A stretch of DNA of 38,963 nt, from NCBI GenBank assembly GCA_934552855.1, contig CAKTEU010000018.1, positions 1 to 38,963 of the forward strand. Direction: 5' to 3'. Both the position numbers and the translations under genes were made by a program. The notes below the pieces were generated by a model, which saw only the letters and a program-made list of their open reading frames with translations, was not told the DNA's origin and did no database searches. Positions within the stretch are counted from its first letter, which is position 1, and the number at the start of each line of letters is the position of its first letter. Shown piece by piece: positions 21,931-30,262 of the stretch. The stretch comes from an uncultured Eubacteriales bacterium. Lineage in GTDB: Bacteria; Bacillota; Clostridia; Oscillospirales; Acutalibacteraceae.

Positions 21931-23058
21931 TTGGAAGCTTATCTTGACAACAGCGCAACAACAAAGCCCTGTGCGGGCGCAAAAAAAAGAATCAATGAAG
22001 CACTCGATTCTCTTTGGGGCAATCCCTCGTCCCTTCATGACATCGGTCTTTCGGCGGAGCTTTTGCTTTGCGATGCAAGAAAAGCCGTTTCGTCTCTTCT
22101 GTCCTGCAAGGAAAGCGAGCTTTATTTCACAAGCGGCGGAACGGAAAGCAACAACATTGCCCTTTTCGGCGCAGCGAACGCAATGAAAAAAAGGGGAAAA
22201 AGGCTTGTTGTTTCTTCGGTTGAACATCCGAGCGTTTCAAGGGTTTTTGACGAACTTGAACAGGAAGGCTTTGAGGTGGTTCGCATTCCGGTTGACCGCT
22301 TTGGTGTTGTTTCGGTGAGCGACCTTGAAAATGCAGTTGACGAAAACACCGTTCTTGTCAGCATGATGGCAGTCAATAACGAGCTCGGTTCGGTTGAACC
22401 GATTGAAAAGCTTTCAAAAATCGTTAAGGAAAAACACTCCCCGGCACTTGTTCATGTTGATGCCGTTCAGGCGTTCGGAAAAATACCGCTGAACGTTAAA
22501 AAGCTTGGCATTGACCTCATGAGCGTCAGCGCACACAAAATTCACGGCGTTAAGGGCGCAGGTGCGCTTTTTGTTAAAGAAACGGTTCACCTTGCTCCTC
22601 ACGTTTTCGGCGGAGGACAGGAAAAGAACATTCGTCCCGGAACGGAGCCGCTCCCCGCAATTGCCGCTTTTTACGGTGCCGCAGAAGAAGTGAACATCAA
22701 AAAAACACTTCCCGTTGTTACGGTGCTTCGTGATGAGTTTTTGAGGGGGCTTTCAAAAATTGACGGCGTTGTAATCAACAGCGGCGAAAACGCATTGCCG
22801 TATATTGTCAACATTTCCCTTCCCGGTCGTCCTTCAGAAGCGGTTCTCAACTTTCTTTCTTCAAAAAGGATTTTTGTTTCGTCCGGTTCGGCGTGTGCAA
22901 AGGGACACAGAAGTCCGACACTCACCGCCGCAGGACTTGAAACCGAATTTATCAATTCCTCACTGAGGATAAGCCTTTCAAGGTTCACAACAAAGGAAGA
23001 ACTTGATTTTTGCCTTGAGGGACTTGAAAGTGCAATCAAAGCAATTCGCAAAAAGTAA
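21931..23058 (+). CDS. Cysteine desulfurase (NifS/IscS-like), partner of ThiI
   Basis: PLP enzyme that removes sulfur from cysteine and passes it on as persulfide. It opens AYLDNSATTKP and contains YFTSGGTESNNIALFG, SSVEHPSV, VHVDAVQAFGKIP, SAHKIHGVKGAG (PLP Lys) and the loop Cys in SSGSACAKG. I prefer the TTG start at 21931, since AGGGGG lies 9 bases upstream and homologues begin close to AYLDNSATT. ATG codons at 21910 and 21913 are in frame but overlap that site. With thiI 24 bases downstream it matches the NifZ-ThiI pair for 4-thiouridine in tRNA. Confidence 0.92.
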   Translation: MEAYLDNSATTKPCAGAKKRINEALDSLWGNPSSLHDIGLSAELLLCDARKAVSSLLSCKESELYFTSGGTESNNIALFGAANAMKKRGKRLVVSSVEHPSVSRVFDELEQEGFEVVRIPVDRFGVVSVSDLENAVDENTVLVSMMAVNNELGSVEPIEKLSKIVKEKHSPALVHVDAVQAFGKIPLNVKKLGIDLMSVSAHKIHGVKGAGALFVKETVHLAPHVFGGGQEKNIRPGTEPLPAIAAFYGAAEEVNIKKTLPVVTVLRDEFLRGLSKIDGVVINSGENALPYIVNISLPGRPSEAVLNFLSSKRIFVSSGSACAKGHRSPTLTAAGLETEFINSSLRISLSRFTTKEELDFCLEGLESAIKAIRKK

Positions 23059-23082
23059 AATCATCTCGGAGAGTTAAAATAA

Positions 23083-24258
23083 ATGAAAAAAGTTATTCTT
23101 ATCAAAAACGGCGAACTTGTTCTCAAAGGGCTTAACCGCTCAACGTTTGAGGACATGCTGATTAAAAATATGCGCCGCAGGCTTTCAACGCTCGGCACCT
23201 TCGGCTTTACAAAGGCTCAGTCAACAATTATTGCAGAACCGCAGGATGAAGACATTGATTTTGACGAAGCCGTTGAACGCATCAAACGTGTTTTCGGAAT
23301 AGTTGCTTTTTCCGTTGCCGGAGTGACTGAAAAAGACCTTGAAAAAATCAAGGAAGCCGTAATGGATTTTCTCGGCGACGACCTTCGTTCGGTAAAAACT
23401 TTTAAGGTCAACGCAAAACGCAGTGACAAAAAGTTTCAGTATAAATCACCGGAAATCTGCCGTGAAGTCGGCGGATACATTCTTTCAAAAATTCCGTCGC
23501 TCAAGGTTGACGTTCACAATCCCGAGCTTACCGTTACGGTTGAAGTGAGGGATAAACACGTTTTTGTTCACGGCAACCAAATCAAGGGTGCAGGCGGAAT
23601 GCCCGTCGGTTCATCCGGCAGGGCGGCTCTCCTTCTTTCCGGCGGAATAGACAGTCCCGTTGCCGGTTATATGATGGCAAAAAGGGGACTTGTTCTGACG
23701 GCAATTCACTTTGCCGCACCGCCTTATACTAGCCCGAGGGCGGAGCTTAAAGTTAAAAAGCTCGCTTCGCTTGTTGCAAAGTACAGCGGAAGAATAAACT
23801 TTGCCGTTGTTCCGTTTACCGAAATTCAAGAGCATATCAAAGATAACTGCCCGGAAGAGCTTTTCACAATTATCATGCGCCGCCTTATGATGAAGGTTGC
23901 GCTCAGAATTGCAGAGAAGGACAAGTGTCAGGCTCTCATCACCGGCGAAAGTCTCGGTCAGGTTGCATCGCAGACAATCGGCGCAATTGCCTGCACGGAC
24001 GCAGTTTCAACAATGCCGGTTTTTCGTCCGTGCATCGGAATGGACAAAGAGGAAATCATCTCAATCGCAAGAAAAATTGATACCTTTGAAACCTCGCTTG
24101 AACCTTATGAGGACTGCTGCACGGTATTCACGCCGAAGCACCCGAGAACCCGCCCCACGTTTGAACTTATTGAAGAAGCGGAAGCAAAGGTTGATTTTGA
24201 AGAAATGATTCAAAAGGCAGTGGACGAAACAAGGTTCTGCTCCGTTGACGGGGAATAA
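23083..24258 (+). CDS. thiI: tRNA 4-thiouridine synthase
   Basis: Adenylates U8 of tRNA and accepts sulfur from the desulfurase to form 4-thiouridine. It has an N-terminal ferredoxin-like and THUMP part (to about 165), then the PP-loop SGGIDSPVAGYMMAKRG and the later GESLGQVASQT segment. It ends at 391 residues with no rhodanese domain, as usual in Firmicutes. The ribosome site is GGAG, 12 bases upstream. A gap of 168 bases separates it from cinA; that gap has only small hairpins and no clear terminator. Confidence 0.94.
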   Translation: MKKVILIKNGELVLKGLNRSTFEDMLIKNMRRRLSTLGTFGFTKAQSTIIAEPQDEDIDFDEAVERIKRVFGIVAFSVAGVTEKDLEKIKEAVMDFLGDDLRSVKTFKVNAKRSDKKFQYKSPEICREVGGYILSKIPSLKVDVHNPELTVTVEVRDKHVFVHGNQIKGAGGMPVGSSGRAALLLSGGIDSPVAGYMMAKRGLVLTAIHFAAPPYTSPRAELKVKKLASLVAKYSGRINFAVVPFTEIQEHIKDNCPEELFTIIMRRLMMKVALRIAEKDKCQALITGESLGQVASQTIGAIACTDAVSTMPVFRPCIGMDKEEIISIARKIDTFETSLEPYEDCCTVFTPKHPRTRPTFELIEEAEAKVDFEEMIQKAVDETRFCSVDGE

Positions 24259-24426
24259 TTAATTTTTAGATAATAGATATCTCTCAAACCAAACGATGCG
24301 TTTCGAGATTTCGCATTACGAAAAAGAATCATCATGTAGGGATCGAACCTGTGCCGACCCAAGGAACGTTGCATTTTTTTCAACGTTAGATTAAGAAACA
24401 ACAGATATTTTAGAAGGTAATCGATT

Positions 24427-25713
24427 ATGAAGTGTGAACTTGTTTTTGTCGGAACTGAGCTTCTGCTCGGCGATATTCTCAACACAAACGCTCAATATCT
24501 TTCAAAAAAGCTTGCCGCTCTCGGCTTTGACGTTTTGTTTCAGTGCGTGGTCGGCGATAACCCCGAAAGACTCAAAGAGGTTTTGAAAGAGGGACTTGAA
24601 CGTTCTGACATCATCATCACAACCGGAGGTCTCGGACCGACAAAGGACGACCTGACAAAAGAGGTTTGCGCTTCAATGTTTTCTTTGCCGCTTGAAATGC
24701 ACGAAGAAAGCCTCAAGCGGGTTCACGATTACTTTAAAGCTAAGAATTCGCCGATGCCCAAAAGCAACGAAAAGCAAGCGCTTATGCCGCACGGTGCAGT
24801 CGTTTTTAAAAACGACAACGGAACCGCTCCCGGCTGTGCAATTGAAAAAGACGGAAAGCACATCATCATTCTTCCCGGTCCGCCCAGAGAGATGCACATG
24901 ATGTTTGAAAACGGCGCATTGCCGTATCTTAAAAAGTTTTCAACTCATGTTATAATTTCGCATTCGGTGCGTACCTTCGGCATAGGCGAAAGCCTTATGG
25001 CGGAAAAGGCGGGCGAACTTCTTGATATGCAAAATCCGACCGTTGCACCTTATGCAAAAAGCGGCGAAGCCCTCCTTCGTGTTACCGCAAAGGCAAAAAC
25101 CGAAGAAGAAGCCGAAAAACTTATCGCTCCGGTTATCGGCGAAATCAAAAGCCGTCTCGGTTCGCTTGTTTACGGCATTGACACGGGCAGCATGGAGGAA
25201 GCCGTTGTTGCCCTTTTGAAAGAGAAGGGACTTACACTTGCAACGGCCGAAAGTTGTACGGGCGGTTTCATTGCAAAAAGAATCACAGACATTCCCGGTG
25301 CATCTGCTGTTTTCGGTTGCGGAATTGTTTCATATTCAAACGAAATCAAAAATTCCGTTCTCGGCGTTCAAAACGAACTTCTTGAAAAATACGGAGCCGT
25401 CAGTGAAGCGGTTGCCGCCGCAATGGCACTCGGTGCAAAAAAAGTCAGCGGTGCAAGCCTTGCCGTTTCGGTAACGGGTATTGCAGGCCCCGATTCGGAC
25501 AACACGAACAAGCCCGTCGGCCTTGTTTATATTGCAGTTACCGACGGTGAAAATTACAGAATCAAAAAGCTTTTGACCGGTCACGGCGAAAAAGGCTGCC
25601 GTGATTACAACAGAACCGTCAGCGCATCGGTTGCCCTCAACGAAGTCAGATTGTTTATTCTTGAAAAAGAGGACAACAAAAAAGATATATGTTCTTTCAT
25701 TAAATCATTTTAA
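24427..25713 (+). CDS. cinA: Competence/damage-inducible protein CinA (nucleotide pyrophosphatase / NMN deamidase)
   Basis: Two domains. The N-terminal MoCF-like part (about 1-170, VGTELLLGDILNTNAQYLS, TTGGLGPTKDDLT, LPGPPREM) matches the COG1058 pyrophosphatase. The C-terminal PncC part (about 255-420, TLATAESCTGGFIAKRIT, VSVTGIAGPDSDN) matches NMN amidohydrolase. At 428 residues it is full length. Sortase B follows 14 bases downstream and the CinA-like/SpoIID fusion follows that, in one probable operon. AGAAGGT lies 8 bases upstream of the ATG. Confidence 0.94.
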   Translation: MKCELVFVGTELLLGDILNTNAQYLSKKLAALGFDVLFQCVVGDNPERLKEVLKEGLERSDIIITTGGLGPTKDDLTKEVCASMFSLPLEMHEESLKRVHDYFKAKNSPMPKSNEKQALMPHGAVVFKNDNGTAPGCAIEKDGKHIIILPGPPREMHMMFENGALPYLKKFSTHVIISHSVRTFGIGESLMAEKAGELLDMQNPTVAPYAKSGEALLRVTAKAKTEEEAEKLIAPVIGEIKSRLGSLVYGIDTGSMEEAVVALLKEKGLTLATAESCTGGFIAKRITDIPGASAVFGCGIVSYSNEIKNSVLGVQNELLEKYGAVSEAVAAAMALGAKKVSGASLAVSVTGIAGPDSDNTNKPVGLVYIAVTDGENYRIKKLLTGHGEKGCRDYNRTVSASVALNEVRLFILEKEDNKKDICSFIKSF

Positions 25714-25727
25714 AGGATAATGCAGAT

Positions 25728-27548
25728 ATGAATATTATTTATGAGGATTCAAACGGACGGGACGAAAACCGTCCTGCGGAAAACAGCGGTGAAAAAGGCT
25801 TTTCCCGTTCAAACCTTCCGCCGGAAGTTAAAAGCGTCCGTTCCTCCGGAAAACCGAGGAAGGAGACGCAGCATATTTCATCCGGTATTCCCGAAACGGA
25901 AAACGCTCAAAAGGATGAACCCAAAGCCGAACAGCCTGCCGATAAGGCTCAGCCGATTCCGGAATTTAAGCTGACTCAGGAGCAAATTGCGATTCTTCTT
26001 CAGCAATATCTGAATGCAAATCCAACAGCCGCAGGCACCGCTTTTCAGCCGCAAAACGAAAACGTTCAGCAAAGCACGGCTCTCACATCGGTTCAAAAAG
26101 AAAATGACAACGCATCAAAGCGTGCCGGAACAAGAATTGTTTTTCAAAGTCCCGATTTTGATATGCCGGACGAAGGACTTCCGAAATACGGCGGACCTGT
26201 CATTCCCAATGAACTTGACTATGACTATGACGAAGATGACGAACTTGATGAAGACTATGATTTTTCAACGCAAAAAGCACTTTTGAAAGCCGATGACATC
26301 GATTCGGCCGATTATTCGGTTGACGAGATTGACATAAGCTCGCAAACAACGCCTCAAAAGCCGCAAAGGCCGAAAGCTGCGGCCGAACCGCCTGTGATAA
26401 GAAGCAGAAACCGTGACGGCGGTGCATATATTCCGCAAAATATTCCCGTTCAGCCGGCAAACGTCAATTCGCCCGTTTCAACCGTAACGTCAAGCGTTCC
26501 GGCATCGGACAGTCTTGTTGTTGAGGACGTTGAAGAACCCGGCAAAAAAAATAAAAAGAAAATGTCAACATCTGAAATAATACGCCTTGTTGTTCTTTCG
26601 GTTTCGGCTCTTGCAATCGTAATTTCGGCTGCGGTACTCATTCGTGAATACAAGCTTCACAAAGACAACCAAAAGCTTGAATCAAACGTTTCAAACCTTA
26701 TTGTCAGCGATGAGGAAACCGAAATAACAAAGAAAAACAACAAACCGAATAAAAACGACGTTACCGAAACCACCCTTTCAACCGAGCAAAAGTGGGAGCA
26801 GATAAGAGCCGAATATCCGAACACGATTTTTCCGCCGAACATTCAGCTTAAATACGCAAAGCTTTATGCAACCAACAACGACTTTGTCGGTTACCTTGAA
26901 GCAAAGGGCGTGAACCTTTCGCTCCCCGTTGTTCAAACGAATAACGATGAAGTTTATCTTGAAAAAAACTTTTACGGTCAAAGCACAAAGTACGGTTGTC
27001 CTTTTGTGACCTATCTCAACAATATTGAGCCGCTTGACCTCAACACGGTCATTTTCGGCCACCACATGAACGACAAAACAATTTTCGGCGCACTTGACCA
27101 TTATAAAGACATTGAAGGCTTCAAAAGCGCACCTTTAATCACATTCAACACACTTTATAACAACTATAAATGGAAAGTTATTGCGGCGTTTATCACCAAT
27201 GCCGAAGAAAAGGACGATAACGGTTATATTTTCCGTTACTACTTCACGTCCCTTTCAACTCAGGAACGTTTTTCGGCTTATCTCAATGAGCTTGCCCAGC
27301 GTTCGCTTTATGACACCGGCGTTGATGTTCTTCCAACAGACAAGCTGCTCACGCTTTCAACCTGCTCTCATGAATTTGAGGACGCAAGGTTTGTTGTTGT
27401 TGCCCGCCTTGTTCGCCCCGGCGAAAGCACCGAGGTTGATGTTACAAAGGCAACGGAAAACCCGAATCCGCGTTTTCCGCAAGCATATTACACCGCAAAA
27501 AAACTTACCAATCCGTATTATGATGCGGCAAGGTGGGACGTTGGCTGA
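25728..27548 (+). CDS. Class B sortase with long cytoplasmic acidic N-terminus (606 aa)
   Basis: A transpeptidase that cleaves sorting signals and attaches proteins to the wall or builds pili. Residues 1-280 look disordered, with an Asp/Glu-rich run near 165-185. One membrane helix lies at about 286-306, and an extracellular SrtB domain at about 365-565. The catalytic His is in VIFGHHM, the Cys in LSTCSHEF and the Arg in DARFVVVARL. The orientation is inside N-terminus. Most class B sortases are near 250 residues, so the cytoplasmic part is unusual and may bind another protein. I see no sorting-signal substrate in this window. Confidence 0.85.
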   Translation: MNIIYEDSNGRDENRPAENSGEKGFSRSNLPPEVKSVRSSGKPRKETQHISSGIPETENAQKDEPKAEQPADKAQPIPEFKLTQEQIAILLQQYLNANPTAAGTAFQPQNENVQQSTALTSVQKENDNASKRAGTRIVFQSPDFDMPDEGLPKYGGPVIPNELDYDYDEDDELDEDYDFSTQKALLKADDIDSADYSVDEIDISSQTTPQKPQRPKAAAEPPVIRSRNRDGGAYIPQNIPVQPANVNSPVSTVTSSVPASDSLVVEDVEEPGKKNKKKMSTSEIIRLVVLSVSALAIVISAAVLIREYKLHKDNQKLESNVSNLIVSDEETEITKKNNKPNKNDVTETTLSTEQKWEQIRAEYPNTIFPPNIQLKYAKLYATNNDFVGYLEAKGVNLSLPVVQTNNDEVYLEKNFYGQSTKYGCPFVTYLNNIEPLDLNTVIFGHHMNDKTIFGALDHYKDIEGFKSAPLITFNTLYNNYKWKVIAAFITNAEEKDDNGYIFRYYFTSLSTQERFSAYLNELAQRSLYDTGVDVLPTDKLLTLSTCSHEFEDARFVVVARLVRPGESTEVDVTKATENPNPRFPQAYYTAKKLTNPYYDAARWDVG

Positions 27549-27569
27549 GTTACCCAATTCAAATACAAA

Positions 27570-27600
27570 ATATCCGGCGATTTGAGCTTTCGCCCGATAT
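27570..27600 (+). other. Hairpin between sortase and SpoIID-fusion genes
   Basis: ATATC-C-GGCG pairs with CGCC-C-GATAT around an 11-base loop. No T run follows, so it is not a standard terminator. It may set the relative amounts of the two mRNAs. Confidence 0.4.
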
Positions 27601-27618
27601 CAAGAACCGAGGAAAGAA

Positions 27619-29799
27619 ATGATAAAGCTATTTACACTTGAAAATCTTTCGGCTTTTTCCGCAGATGCGGTCTATAAGATATGTCTTACTCTTGAAAACT
27701 ACGGTTTGACGGATGACATGGTCTTTACGTTTGAAAATTATGACGAGCTTTTTGATGCCGCAGTTAATTCTTTGCAGGACGGCGACAGGGTTATTATTGC
27801 GGCCGATTCTGCCGATTATAATCCCGTTAAGCGTGAGCTTATCGGAAAATTTTTGCTTGACGAATACTCCTGCCCGAACATTGCAGAGCGTATTTCGCAA
27901 AATGCAGACGACGGTAATTCTTCGTTTGACATGGAAAAGGAATGCATTATTCCGAGAGGTGCGCTGTTCCACCTGACAACAGACGGTCTTCTCAGCGGTT
28001 TTACCTGCGCTGTGCTTAACGGAACGCTGACTTATATGCCGCTTGATTTTGTTCGGGTTGACGCGGTTCTTAATGATTTTATTGAAACCGTTCTTGAAGA
28101 ACCGGAGGAGGAAACCGTTTCGGACGAGCCGAAAACCGAACCCGAAGAAACCTCCAAAGAAGGCGAAGAAAAGGAAGAAAATCCGGCTTTTGATTTTTCG
28201 CCGTCGGTTTCAAAAATGGTTTCTGCCCTTCTTCAGCTTGGAAAAACGGCCGCATTTGCAACGGGTGATGCCGCAATGCAGGTATATAACCTTTATAACC
28301 GCATTGACGGACTTTCAGACGTTATCAATTTTGTTGAAATTGTTGACGAGGACGAAGACAAAAGCGATGACAACGAGCTTTCCGAAAGCGATTCCGTAAA
28401 AACGATTCGCCACGCAAGGGAAGCAATGTTCAACACGGAATCCGACTTCGGTGCCGCAATTTCCGATGTTATCACAAGCGAAAACGAGGACGGAACAACA
28501 AATTACTTTGCATACATCGCCGTTGCGGAAAAAAAGAAAGCAAAAGCGAAAAAAATCAACACAACAAATCCGAACGACCTTGAACTTCTTCTTCCTCATT
28601 GCATTGCAATCCTTTGCGACACATTGACCGCAAAACTTGACGAAATTCGAAAAAAGGAAGAGGAAAGCGAAGCCGCAAAAGCTTCTTTGGCAGAAAAAAA
28701 GCCGGAGGAGAAAAAGCTCACCAAAGGCATGATCATTTTCATTGCTGCGGTGCTTCTTGTTGCGGCAATCACGCCGATTATCCTTGTCAAAATGATTTGG
28801 AAAAGCGAAGAAACAACAACCCAAAATCCGTTCCTTACATCTTCGTCTGCGCCGGCAAGCGAAAGCACAACAAGCGGTTTTCCGGGCATCGGAGATTCAA
28901 ACGCAACAACAAACGTCAACGCCGGAACAACACCGGCAGAACCGACCGCAACCGAATATTCCGCACAGACGACTGCCGCTCCTGCGCCTTCAACAAGCGG
29001 AAAATTCACGTTCTATGTTTTCGGCTACGGTCACGGCGTTGGAATGAGCCAGAACGGTGCAAACTATCTTGCTTCGCTCGGCTGGGACTATGCAAAAATC
29101 CTTGCAAACTATTATTACGGAACCGTTCTTGTTTCCGGTGATACATATCCGGAAACGATAAAATACAACGGCAACAGCTATAAAACAAGGGATTACCTTG
29201 CTTCTGCGCTTGAAAGCGAGATGGGTTCATCGTTCCAAAAAGAGGCACTCAAGGCACAGGTTGTTGCGCTTTATACCTTTGCAAAGTATTATGATTACAC
29301 CCTTGGAACGGATTCAAACGCATTCGGAAAAACGCCTTCTCAGGCGTGCTATGATGCGGTTGACGAAGTTATGAAATACGGCCTTTACATTGCGTATTCG
29401 GGAACGGATGCGGCACTCACGCCGTTCCACGCAATCAGCGCAGGAAAAACAACGTCCTTCTATAACGTTTGGGGCGGAACGGCTGTTCCGTACCTCGGCG
29501 GAGGAAGACCGAGCTACGGCGACTATGAGGCAAAGGATTTCAAAACGACCTATGTGATTTCAAGCGACGACTTCAAGAAAATCGCAAAAGAAAAGCTTGG
29601 CGTTGACCTGAGCGGCGACCCGTCAACATGGATAACAATCATCTCTCACGACCGTGCCGTAAACGACAATGTGGGCTACATTTCCTCAATGAATATCGGC
29701 GGAAAGGTCATCTCCGGCAACGATTTCAGAACGAAGGTTATGGAAGGAAAAATCCGTTCGCACTGCTTCATGCTGGTTTATACCCCGGACGGACAGTAA
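27619..29799 (+). CDS. Membrane fusion protein: CinA-like cytoplasmic part plus permuted SpoIID/LytB domain (726 aa)
   Basis: Residues 1-160 and 196-345 follow the course of the CinA encoded two genes upstream (YDELFDAAVNSLQDGDRVII; IPRGALF; YNRIDGLSDVINFVEIV; DGTTNYFAYIAVA), but the catalytic TAESCTGG-like and TGIAGP-like motifs are lost. A membrane helix follows at about 370-394, then a Thr/Ser/Pro linker to about 460. The outside part is a SpoIID-type glycan lytic domain with GYGHGVGMSQNGANYLASLG at about 469-488 placed before SALESEMGSSFQKEALKAQ. In SpoIID and LytB the order is the reverse, so the domain appears circularly permuted. The candidate catalytic Glu is in ESEMG. A wall hydrolase role is inferred. 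Confidence 0.75.
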   Translation: MIKLFTLENLSAFSADAVYKICLTLENYGLTDDMVFTFENYDELFDAAVNSLQDGDRVIIAADSADYNPVKRELIGKFLLDEYSCPNIAERISQNADDGNSSFDMEKECIIPRGALFHLTTDGLLSGFTCAVLNGTLTYMPLDFVRVDAVLNDFIETVLEEPEEETVSDEPKTEPEETSKEGEEKEENPAFDFSPSVSKMVSALLQLGKTAAFATGDAAMQVYNLYNRIDGLSDVINFVEIVDEDEDKSDDNELSESDSVKTIRHAREAMFNTESDFGAAISDVITSENEDGTTNYFAYIAVAEKKKAKAKKINTTNPNDLELLLPHCIAILCDTLTAKLDEIRKKEEESEAAKASLAEKKPEEKKLTKGMIIFIAAVLLVAAITPIILVKMIWKSEETTTQNPFLTSSSAPASESTTSGFPGIGDSNATTNVNAGTTPAEPTATEYSAQTTAAPAPSTSGKFTFYVFGYGHGVGMSQNGANYLASLGWDYAKILANYYYGTVLVSGDTYPETIKYNGNSYKTRDYLASALESEMGSSFQKEALKAQVVALYTFAKYYDYTLGTDSNAFGKTPSQACYDAVDEVMKYGLYIAYSGTDAALTPFHAISAGKTTSFYNVWGGTAVPYLGGGRPSYGDYEAKDFKTTYVISSDDFKKIAKEKLGVDLSGDPSTWITIISHDRAVNDNVGYISSMNIGGKVISGNDFRTKVMEGKIRSHCFMLVYTPDGQ

Positions 29800-29809
29800 G
29801 ATTTAAGCA

Positions 29810-29846
29810 AAACCCGACAGACGTAAAAAGCTGTCGGGTTTATATT
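29810..29846 (+). terminator. Terminator of the cinA-sortase-SpoIID operon
   Basis: AACCCGACAG pairs perfectly with CTGTCGGGTT (10 bases), followed by TATATT. Confidence 0.8.
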
Positions 29847-29850
29847 ATAA

Positions 29851-29879
29851 TTGACAAAATTTGATGCACATGATAGAAT
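29851..29879 (+). promoter_or_regulatory. Promoter of the type I toxin mRNA
   Basis: A perfect TTGACA at 29851-29856, 17 bases, TAGAAT at 29874-29879. Confidence 0.85.
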
Positions 29880-29912
29880 AATTGTCGGTGCCGGGTATAC
29901 GGTAGGCGGTTA

Positions 29913-29929
29913 CTCCTCGAAAAGAGGAG
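29913..29929 (+). promoter_or_regulatory. Hairpin hiding the toxin ribosome binding site
   Basis: CTCCTC (29913-29918) pairs with GAGGAG (29924-29929) around GAAAA. The second arm is the Shine-Dalgarno sequence of the toxin gene. This arrangement is common in toxin mRNAs of Fst/TxpA-like systems. Confidence 0.75.
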
Positions 29930-29937
29930 GTGATAAC

Positions 29938-30036
29938 ATGACAGAAGCGGCTCTTGTTGGGTTAATCGTTGCAATACTTGGATTGCTTGTCGATGTTATC
30001 TCTCTTTGTTACACAATCTTTAGTAACAAGAAGTAA
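29938..30036 (+). CDS. Type I toxin, small hydrophobic peptide (32 aa)
   Basis: MTEAALVGLIVAILGLLVDV starts one membrane helix (about 5-28) that ends in the charged tail SNKK, as in Fst/TxpA and so-called holin-like toxins. AGAGGAGG lies 7 bases before the ATG. It has its own promoter and hidden ribosome site, and ends in a terminator over which an antisense RNA is transcribed. Toxicity by membrane insertion is known for the family and inferred here. Confidence 0.8.
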   Translation: MTEAALVGLIVAILGLLVDVISLCYTIFSNKK

Positions 30037-30050
30037 TCTTACATAAAAAG

Positions 30051-30092
30051 TAAGAAACACCGCCCGATTCCACTTGGCGGTGTTTCTTAAAA
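30051..30092. terminator. Shared bidirectional terminator of toxin and antitoxin RNAs
   Basis: A perfect 14-base stem (TAAGAAACACCGCC with GGCGGTGTTTCTTA) around CGATTCCACTT. T-rich bases follow on the minus strand (CTTTTTATG) and more weakly on the plus strand. Confidence 0.8.
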
Positions 30093-30134
30093 AATACCAA
30101 AAAATGGAGCAACCGCTTACTGCGGCACCTCTTT
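30051..30134 (-). ncRNA. Antisense antitoxin RNA of the type I system
   Basis: Starts about 7 bases past the perfect promoter at 30141-30169 and runs toward the toxin gene to the shared terminator, about 85-95 nt. Near its 5' end it folds CCGC-AGUAA-GCGG (30125-30113). The AGUAA loop is exactly complementary to UUACU at 29910-29914 in the toxin leader, beside the ribosome-site hairpin, and a nearby GAGG can pair with CCUC there. This gives two contacts, one in the leader and one in the terminator, as in the par/Fst plan. Confidence 0.75.
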
Positions 30135-30140
30135 ATCTGT

Positions 30141-30169
30141 ATTATACTAAACCGCCTGATATTTGTCAA
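30141..30169 (-). promoter_or_regulatory. Antitoxin RNA promoter
   Basis: Minus strand: TTGACA at 30169-30164, 17 bases, TATAAT at 30146-30141. Both boxes are perfect, stronger than the toxin promoter, as expected for an antitoxin. Confidence 0.85.
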
Positions 30170-30227
30170 GCGGTTGTTTTTGTTCTTATGCCGTTAAGAC
30201 GAAAACAAAATTATTTTATTGAAAAAG

Positions 30228-30256
30228 TTGATTTTTTGTGTGCCTTGTGATAAACT
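30228..30256 (+). promoter_or_regulatory. Promoter of the structured leader
   Basis: TTGATT at 30228-30233, 17 bases, TAAACT at 30251-30256. The expected start near 30263 falls on the first G of the closing stem of the RNA structure. Confidence 0.6.
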
Positions 30257-30262
30257 AATCTC

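Noticed and set aside
24330..24370. tRNA-like T-arm on the minus strand (GGTTCGATCCC)
   Set aside because: The T stem has only three pairs and no acceptor, D arm or credible anticodon arm fits around it. Probably chance or a very old remnant.
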